The notes beneath the pieces were generated by a model, which saw only the letters and a program-made list of their open reading frames with translations, ran no database searches and had not been told where the DNA came from. Below are positions 57,212-64,000 of a stretch of DNA of 64,000 bases, in pieces. Positions within the stretch are counted from its first letter, which is position 1. Each line of letters opens with the position of its first letter. Origin of the DNA: Muscardinus avellanarius (taxonomy: Eukaryota; Chordata; Mammalia; Rodentia; Gliridae). A program made the translations under genes and the position numbers. The stretch is taken from the NCBI GenBank assembly GCA_963383645.1, contig OY726563.1, positions 27,188,821 through 27,252,820 on the forward strand, written 5' to 3'.

Positions 57212-59457
57212 TACATATGGATTTAAGTGAAAACCAGAAGCTAAACCCTAATATACCAAGGCAAATCAAGTTTTTGCTTTGAAAATCCTTTCTACAGATT
57301 TCTACAAGTTGTTCCATAAACGAAAGAAGGCACTATTTTTGTCGAGTGTAAATTTACAACAATCTGTTACCAGATCTCAGTCTTGAAGACTCTTATTTTC
57401 CAAAAATCTAATTTAGAAATTCTTTTCAACTTTTTCATCATGTCCTTTCTATAAATGGTGAGCATACTTATAGAATTTAATCCATTAAATACTCTACTTT
57501 CTTAGTACTGGGGGAAAGTTTGTGATATGTTAATTTAGGGAAATTCTAATATTTTATTAAGTGCTACAAGACTATTATGTGTAGCTTAGTATCACAGCAG
57601 GAATAGCCATACAGTGTGCTATTAGTGAACAGGACGTCAGCTGCCACAGACAAATATTAGCTTTAAAAAAGACATCTTTGATATAAACAAACATGTAGGA
57701 CAATACAGTCAGTAAACATTTTATAGACAAAAGGAGAAATCTAATGACATTCATTTGGCCTTTAGAGAAAATGCATTTGGGGCATTTTTCATTTTATAAA
57801 GGAGAACTGAATCCAAACATTGTTCATAAGGGAACACTAAAGCTCTAACAGTACATAATAGAGCCAAGTCAGACTTTTTAATATTTATATGTTCTTTTAG
57901 GGAAATTGTTCTGGTTCCTGCAGATGATTAATAATACCTGCTGCATTTGCATAATTCATAGCTTTAAATAATTAACAGAATTATAATTATATTCATAATT
58001 CTTTATCAATTGAAGTTAATAACTTTGGTCGGCTGGAATGTGGTATGTTATTGAGCTAAGATCTGTACTTCAAAACAATGGATCTAGCTAATATTAGCAA
58101 CATACATACATACCTACCACTTTTTATATGTCTGAGTCAATTATGTTAAATTGGATATGTGGTTTTAATCTCTTAATATTCGCTGAGAAGAATAAGGAAT
58201 TCTAAAATTTAGAAATCTATATTTAATCTTAAATATAAATATCTAGTAAACACTAAGCCATATAATATATATTTGTATCTCTCTAGAAATAAATGTATAG
58301 GCTTTTTTTCAAAGAGATAAGCAATTTCAACATAGGTGACATGTAGAAAACAACATTTTTTAAAATAATAAGGATAGATATAGGAAAATAGCTTATGTAA
58401 AACTTTTCAGTACATAGGTCACTCACTGACCTCTTGCAAAAAGATGGATATACTTCAGTAAATGAGTACATTCTCTAAAGAAACATTATTTTTATTTATT
58501 GTATATGTGTGGGATGACTACATTATTACAATAAAAATCCAAGTAATACAGAACTCTATAGTAAGATTTCACTTTTTATTCCATCAAAAAAGTATGAAAG
58601 CATTTAGAGTAATAATTTATACTAGCTATAGAGACCTTATACATGACTGTAATTCACAAACAAAACACACTCAAAATTTTGAAGAGAATGTAATAAAAAA
58701 ATGTGCGTTTGTTGGGAAATGAAGCTAAAATGATAACATTTCTTTCTACTGAAAACATATAGGGGTTAAATAACTATAGCAAAAAGCTTTTACACATGTC
58801 AGTCTCCTATCAAAGAGCTTATATTATAAAATAGTTTGGCTTTTTCTTTCCAACATCAATTTTACCAGAAATATATTTTCAATAGAAAAAATAATTTATT
58901 CTGTATAAACTGTACTTAAAAATGCATGGAGCCTATTGTAGCTGCCTAATGATTTTATAATATTTTTATTAAAGCGACTTCATAAGTACAAAGTCTTAAT
59001 TGCTTATTATAATAGACTAAATATTTCATACCAATGAATAAAATTTTAAAAATATAATCTGCCATAACCACAATAGTCCAGTAGATCGTAGATAATCTGA
59101 GTGAATTTAATTCTCTTATCAAGAGCTTCTGCCTAGAAAATTAGCAACCATTATAATGTTCTGAAAGAACACATAAGGTCTATAATAACATTGAAGCAGT
59201 GATTAAATAAATATTTTCCTTCTTCCAAGAAAAGTTCATTCCTTTGAAATTTAGATTACAATGCAGAGAACATCATTTAAACTTTTCATTTTAATCAAGT
59301 TATCTCCTGATTTTTAGCAGATATAGTGAATTAAAAAATATCGATATAAGTTTCACATCCTAATTATTCTCTAATTGAACAAAAATGGATTATTCTTTCA
59401 TTCTCTGCCTGTAATTTTGCAAGGCACATAAAGTAAAAAAATATAAAGATAATTCTA
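57212..59457. other. 2.2 kb of low-copy AT-rich sequence
   Basis: No transposon recognised. The stretch at about 57925-58030 contains an ATTTGCAT octamer and TAATTA/TTAATAAT homeodomain-like words and reads like conserved non-coding DNA, but conservation cannot be tested here. Confidence 0.45.
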
Positions 59458-59687
59458 TTTTTATGATTTTATTTTATTTATTAATTTTTTTTTTTTGGTG
59501 GTACTGGGGTTCCTGGAAGCCCTTCTACCTCTGGGCTATACTCCCAGACCTATTTTATATTTTTATTTGGAAACAGGGTCTCTTAAGCCAGTGCGGCTGG
59601 CTTCGAACCTGTGCAATCCTGTCTCTACCTCCCAAGCACGGGGATGACAAGCGTGAGCCACCACGCCCAGCTTTTTTATGATTTTAA
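59458..59687 (-). repeat. B1-dID SINE, shortened subtype II
   Basis: Body 59472-59672: 'actggggttcctggaagccc', 'gggctatactcccagaccta', 'gtctcttaagccagtgcggc'. Duplication TTTTATGATTTTA on both sides (about 59459-59471 and 59675-59687). Confidence 0.92.
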
Positions 59688-59737
59688 ATATCTAAATATC
59701 TATTTTTTATTATTTTAAATATCTATCTAAAGTGCAA

Positions 59738-59922
59738 TTTTTGTCATACTGGAAATTAAGCCAAGGAGCATTCTACCTCTGGGCTACTATCCTCGCCCTT
59801 TTTTTTTTTTAATTTTGAAACAGGATCTCACTGTGTTATCACATGCAGGCCTTGAACCTATGATCCCTCCTGTCTCAGCCTTCCAAGTACTGGGATTATG
59901 AGTATGTACCACCATGGCTGGT
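59738..59922 (-). repeat. B1-dID SINE
   Basis: Reverse-strand: 'catactggaaattaagccaa', 'cctctgggctactatcctcg', 'gtctcagccttccaagtact', 'accaccatggctgg'. Confidence 0.85.
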
Positions 59923-60313
59923 TTAATTGCCATTTTAACTCGAAGATCCCAAGATGTCCTACAAATTTTTAAAATATCTACTGCCATAATATTGACAATA
60001 TTTGGCACAGGGTCTTAATAGACTAGTAGCACGTTCAGAGATATAGAGACTTCTATGCCGTTTTAAGCACTTAGAGGAAAAAAAAAATAAAGCTAAAATG
60101 ATTTTAAAGACTGGCAGACAGATGAGTAAATTTTGCATCTCTAGGGCCCAAGGATTTTGTATCCCATATTCATGTAAAGCTTTAAAATATTATAAATATA
60201 CATAAGATTATTAATACATATGTCTAACACATACATATATATTTCATATTATTTATGTACATATGTATGAATATACACATATAGTTCATATTACATGTAC
60301 ATGCCTTCATGCC

Positions 60314-60315
<2 letters not shown>
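59923..60315. other. AT-rich sequence, nothing recognised
   Basis: No gene or repeat recognised; TA/CA-rich text at about 60190-60300. Confidence 0.5.

Positions 60316-60346
<31 letters not shown>
60316..60346. repeat. (CA)n microsatellite
   Basis: About 15 CA units. Confidence 0.95.
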
Positions 60347-60659
60347 CCCTTCTTGTTCTTGCCATAACTATTCTTGGGAAAGTTGGCAAGGTAAAAAGAC
60401 CTCATGTAAAAATAGTTTTTAGTAAATTTAAAAAGGCTTTGGAAGTAATCAATCTTAATTTTGTAAAAATTACCATAGCAAACAAAATGATGGTATGTTT
60501 AATTGGTAAATAAAATATTGGGCCAGGAGTGGTGGCACATGCTTGTAATCCCAGCATTTGGGAGGCTGAGACAGGAGGATCGCGGTTTACAGACAGCCTC
60601 AACTACTTAGTGAGGCCCTCCGAGGCACCTCAGTGAGACCATGTTTCAAAATAAAGATT

Positions 60660-60676
60660 AAAAAATTGGGCAGGGA
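60660..60676 (+). repeat. 5' target-site duplication of the VNTR-L1 element
   Basis: AAAAAATTGGGCAGGGA, identical to 61653-61669, with TT immediately upstream (L1 endonuclease context TT|AAAA). Confidence 0.95.
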
Positions 60677-61270
60677 AAGGGGTTAGGCCAGTGCCGGGGC
60701 CAGAGGCCTGCATCGGAGCCTTCCATGAGGCAGGCCGCTACTGAGGCCTCTGAGGCCGAGATCCGAGTCTGCCAATGGGTTAGGCTGGTGCTGGGGCCAA
60801 CAAGGCTGGGATCAGAGCCTGCCGATGGGTTATGCTGGTGCCGGGGCCAGCGAGGCTGGGATCGGAGCCTGCTGTGAGCCAAGGCCGGTGCTGGGGCCTC
60901 CAAGGCCAGGATTGGAGCCTGCTGAGGGATTAGGCTGGTGCCGGGGCCAGCGAGGCCAGGATCGGAGCCTGCCTTAAGGCTAGGCTAGTGCTGGGGCCTC
61001 CAAGGCCAGGAGAGGAGTCTGTCGAGGGGTTAGGTTGGTGCCAGGGTCAGCGAGGCCGGGATCGGAACTTGCCTTGAGGCTAGGCCGGTGCTTGGGCCAC
61101 TGAGGCTGGGATCGGAGCCAGCCAAGGGGTTAGGCCGGTGTGGGGGCCAGCGAGGCCAGAATCGGGGCCTCCCATGAGGCAAGGCTGCTGCTTGAGCCAG
61201 CAAGGTCTCGATCAGTCTACCGGGTAGCCAGGCCACTACTGGGGCCATCAAGAGTGGGATCGGTACTTGC
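60677..61270 (+). repeat. Minisatellite, 12 x ~50 bp, GC-rich
   Basis: Unit starts at about 60677, 60724, 60773, 60823, 60873, 60923, 60973, 61023, 61073, 61123, 61173 and 61222. Typical unit opening 'gaggggttaggctggtgccg' and closing 'gggatcggagcctgcc'. Two unit types largely alternate: A with 'ggggccagcgaggcc', B opening 'ttgaggctaggc' and often with 'ggggcctccaaggcc'. This gives a 100-bp higher-order period. Open minus-strand frames here (60658-60903, 61030-61284) are products of the repeat, not genes. Confidence 0.92.
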
Positions 61271-61299
61271 AACGTGGCATGCACAGAGAAATATCGCAG

Positions 61300-61652
61300 A
61301 AAATAAAAACCAGATGCTTCCCCTAATCAGCAATAACTAGGAGGAAAGGAACAACAGGAAGAGGTTGAGTTATAGAAAGGGCCCTATAGTGAAGCAATTA
61401 AGGTGACCAATCAGAGGTATGGAATAGGGGAGGATGGAGCCTCTTTAAAACGCAGAAGGTACATAAACAAATGTATCAAAGTTAATCACCAAACAAGCAT
61501 GGGATCCAGTGAGGGAGGGGAATGGGATGGGGACTGGATGAGGGGTAATTGGATGATGTGTGCTTGTATATCCTCTCAAGTCTTGTATTCCAATGTGATA
61601 TGTGATTACAATGCACCAATAAAAATAAAATAAAATAAAATAAAATCAGAAA
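61300..61652 (+). mobile_element. L1 3' UTR module of the composite
   Basis: Aligns by eye with the L1 3' UTR at 25.27-25.6 kb over its whole length. It ends in AATAAA (about 61619) and a (AAAAT)n then A-rich tail. Confidence 0.9.
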
Positions 61653-61669
61653 AAAAAATTGGGCAGGGA
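61653..61669 (+). repeat. 3' target-site duplication of the VNTR-L1 element
   Basis: AAAAAATTGGGCAGGGA, identical to 60660-60676. Confidence 0.95.
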
Positions 61670-61748
61670 GTGTAGCTCGGAGGTCAAATGCCTCTTGGTT
61701 CCATCCCCAGACCCGCAAAAATACAATAAAATAATAAGATAAAATATT

Positions 61749-62578
61749 GTATTCAAATAATTTATGAATAGTAAGGTCATGATTTTTTTAACCTTTTTTC
61801 TGTGTTCACAATATTGTGATACACTGTGGACTGAATGGTACAAGGAATTCCTTGAAAACAGGTTTTCATAAGAGATAGAAGGCTCTGTAGCTATTAACTG
61901 ACTACTGACTCCTATGCATAGGGCTCTATTTTACATACAGACGTGAGAAATGTATAAATAAATAAATACACGGAAGAAAGACATTTGCTATGTGTTATGT
62001 GTCAAATGTTTCAGGGAATTGATGTTAGGGTTTTTTGTCATTTTCAGAGTTGGAATAAAAACATAAAGAAGATAATAAGAATGCAATACAAAACAGATGG
62101 CCAAGAGGAAGCTTTTATAGAAGTAAAGAAAACAGAAAAAGATCCCTCAAATTGAGAAGAAAAATGAAATGATGACAAAGTATAAGAAGTTGTCCGTAAA
62201 ACATTTATACTTCACAAAATCTGGATGACATTCATTTAAGAAACTTAAAATTATATAATTTTAACTTTACAACATGTCTACTACTGGTGATATAATTTTA
62301 TGTAATAGAACATAAAAGAATAAAATATATTTAGGAGTTTTTCTAATGTATAGCTTTACTCACTGTGTTCATAATACATTTAGAAAATGACTTTTTTAGA
62401 AACCCAAATATAGCTAAATAATAAACCTAGTATAACCTAATGTTACACTAAATTTTCAGTAATATTTGGAAAATATGAACTATATACTGTGCAAGTAGCT
62501 TGAGAGAAAGAGTGACAACCATGTATAAATGATTGTTGCCAATTTATATTATTATTTTTTTCTCCCATTTTGGGGAAT
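61749..62578. other. AT-rich sequence, nothing recognised
   Basis: No gene or repeat recognised. Confidence 0.5.
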
Positions 62579-63006
62579 ATAATACTGGGGATTGAACCCA
62601 GGGAAATACTAGCCCTGAGCTATATTCCCAGGCCTATTTAATCCTTCCGTCCTTCCTTACCTTTTCCTTTCTTCCTTCCTCTCTCCCTCCTTCCCATTCA
62701 ATCACATGTGTACTGGGACTGAATCTAGAAACATTCTACCTTGAAGCTACAGGGTCTCACTGGATTTTTGAGTCTCAATAAATTGCTAAGGCTAGCTGGG
62801 AACCTGTGATCCTCCCATCTCAGCCTTGAAAATACTGAGATTACAGGCTTGTACCACCATGACCAGTTTTATTTTTATTATTTTGAAACAGGTTATCACT
62901 AAGTTATGGAAGGCCTCACTAAGTATCTGAGGCTGGCCATGAACCTGCTATTCTCCTATTTCACCCTCCAAAGTACTGAGATTACAGGCCTGGGCCACCA
63001 CAACTG
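62579..63006 (-). repeat. Cluster of partial B1-dID SINEs
   Basis: Reverse-strand pieces: ID half 62579-62640 ('tactggggattgaacccagg'), a CCTT-rich pyrimidine tract 62641-62698, a diverged dimer 62703-62865 ('gtgtactgggactgaatcta'), and another B1 half 62866-63006 ('gaaacaggttatcactaagt'). Confidence 0.8.
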
Positions 63007-63280
63007 AATGGTGTAGTTCTCTTTTATAAAGTTACTGTACACAATGAATTAGTGAATATGGAATAATTTTTCTCAGGAAAAATATAGCATTAGATTCTTA
63101 TAATTATCTGATCACATATTTTTTGAGACAAGCAGAACAGTCTTGTTTTATATGTGTTTGTTTAAAGATGCCTAACAATATATAATATCGATCCATTAAC
63201 TCTGATTGCACTATATACTTATAACTCATGCCTGAGAGAAGGTTATCGAACACACTTTTTTCCCCTAAGACAAATTACAG

Positions 63281-63480
63281 ACTTTTTTTAGTACTAGTGA
63301 TTGAACCCAAAGGCATTCTACCACATTACTTCTAGGCTATATTGCCAGCCTTTTAAACAATTTCTGTTTTGTTTTGCAACAGTGTCTCACTAGGTTGCTG
63401 ATTCTCACTTAGTTGCTGAGGCTGGTCTTGGATCTGCTATTCTCCTGCCTCAGCTTCCCAAGAACTGGGATTACAGGCAT
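63281..63480 (-). repeat. B1-dID SINE
   Basis: Reverse-strand: 'tagtactagtgattgaaccc', 'ttctaggctatattgccagc', 'gcctcagcttcccaagaact', 'gggattacaggcat'. The 5'-most bases are lost. Confidence 0.85.
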
Positions 63481-64000
63481 AAACTGACCACAATAAGCTC
63501 AGTCTTCTTAAATTTAGGAAAAATAGACAACAGTTCACTATGTTTAAGAGCCATTTTAAACAGTGAAATCATCGTGAAAAAATATAAGTAGCGTTAAACA
63601 GACTGCAAAAAGGACATTTGATTATACTATGAAACCTGAGATTAGACACTCACAGAAAGTGAAGGTTCATGCAGGGCATGTTGGCACATGTTGTAATCCC
63701 TAAATCAAGAAGGCAGAGCATTTTATGTGTGTGTGTTCAGCTGGGAACATGTATGTTGTGTGATTCAGATTTTTCACCACTATGTCCATATCTATGAATA
63801 ACTATGAAAATTCTGTGAGTATCAATTTGGGGGCTACAAATAAATTTCACGGATTCTGAAACAAGAATATTTTAAAACTTTCAATCAGCTTGCTGATTTA
63901 CTGTAAACTTTTTACAAAACACTTTAGTTCTTAGTTGCAAATGGTTAATGACTTTCATCTTTTTGGTTGTGGTATTTGTACAGAAAAATTTTACTCACGA
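63481..64000. other. AT-rich sequence with a B1 scrap
   Basis: 'gcagggcatgttggcacatg' at about 63670-63700 is the 5' end of a decayed plus-strand B1. The rest is unassigned. Confidence 0.5.

Larger units (their letters stand above)
60677..61652 (+). mobile_element. Composite retroelement: GC-rich VNTR fused to L1 3' end
   Basis: A 976-bp insertion in a SINE, bounded by a perfect 17-bp target-site duplication. The first ~594 bp are twelve GC/CpG-rich units of ~50 bp. A ~30-bp bridge follows ('cgtggcatgcacagagaaat'). Then comes an L1 3' UTR ('agatgcttcccctaatcagc', 'gtatcaaagttaatcaccaa', 'gatgatgtgtgcttgtatat', 'tacaatgcaccaataaaaat') and a (AAAAT)n/poly-A tail. It has no ORF1 or ORF2. The hallmarks are those of L1-driven insertion. 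The plan resembles primate SVA (VNTR plus 3' module) but the sequences are unrelated by eye. Alternatively it could be a monomeric L1 5' UTR joined to the 3' end by internal deletion. Confidence 0.88.
60512..61748 (+). repeat. B1-dID SINE split by the VNTR-L1 element
   Basis: First part 60523-60676 ('ggccaggagtggtggcacat', 'accatgtttcaaaataaaga'). The ID half resumes at 61653-61735 ('gagtgtagctcggaggtcaa', 'ttccatccccagacccgcaa'). Its own duplication ATAAAATATTG lies just before 60523 and near 61741. Confidence 0.9.

Noticed and set aside
60677..61270. CRISPR-like repeat array
   Set aside because: Regular ~50-bp units look array-like at first, but there are no unique spacers and the context is a vertebrate retroelement. 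It is a minisatellite.
60658..61340. Open frames across the VNTR on both strands (60658-60903 minus, 61030-61284 minus, 61140-61340 plus)
   Set aside because: The ~50-bp GC-rich repeat lacks stops by composition. The proline/alanine/arginine-rich translations simply follow the repeat.

Overview
This window looks like rodent nuclear DNA, most probably from a squirrel-family animal (Sciuridae: ground squirrel, marmot or tree squirrel). The diagnostic signal is dozens of copies of a dimeric SINE. Its 5' half is a B1/7SL-like unit and its 3' half is a tRNA-Ala-derived ID unit, the B1-dID type known from squirrels. Many truncated L1 copies share a matching lineage-specific L1 3' end. Older mammalian repeats (MIR, L2, MER20, L1M) lie underneath. 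The DNA is AT-rich. I found no host protein-coding exon, no host promoter CpG island and no functional RNA gene, so I read it as intergenic or deep intronic sequence. The call is made by eye; no database search was possible.

Layout. 1-9 kb: SINEs, an L1M fragment, a minus-strand L1 with a 5' inversion (2.35-2.99 kb), and a puzzling GC-richer block (7.55-8.97 kb) that runs into an L1 3' tail. 9-25 kb: SINEs, several L1 3' ends, a rearranged L1 with reverse-transcriptase remnants (16.5-17.8 kb), an L1 nested in a SINE (19.0-19.5 kb) and an old L1M (21.7-22.6 kb). 25-37 kb: mostly low-copy AT-rich sequence with scattered SINEs and microsatellites. 37-41 kb: a MIR, then a 2.8 kb retroelement with an L1 5' UTR and an intact ORF1 but no ORF2. 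41-60 kb: L1 fragments, a MER20, L2 fragments, SINE clusters and a twin-primed L1 (54.7-55.5 kb). 60.5-61.7 kb: a SINE split by an insertion made of twelve GC-rich ~50-bp repeats fused to an L1 3' end. 62-64 kb: more SINEs.

The two most unusual objects are both L1-mobilised composites with perfect target-site duplications. The first (37879-40653, 16-bp duplication) resembles an ORF1-only 'half-L1' (HAL1-type) element. It carries ORF1, a captured antisense fragment of an ancient L1, and an L1 3' tail. The second (60677-61652, 17-bp duplication) joins a VNTR to an L1 3' tail, an organisation reminiscent of primate SVA. Both appear to use the same L1 tail as the recognition module for reverse transcription in trans. 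Whether each is a one-off or a family needs a genome-wide search.
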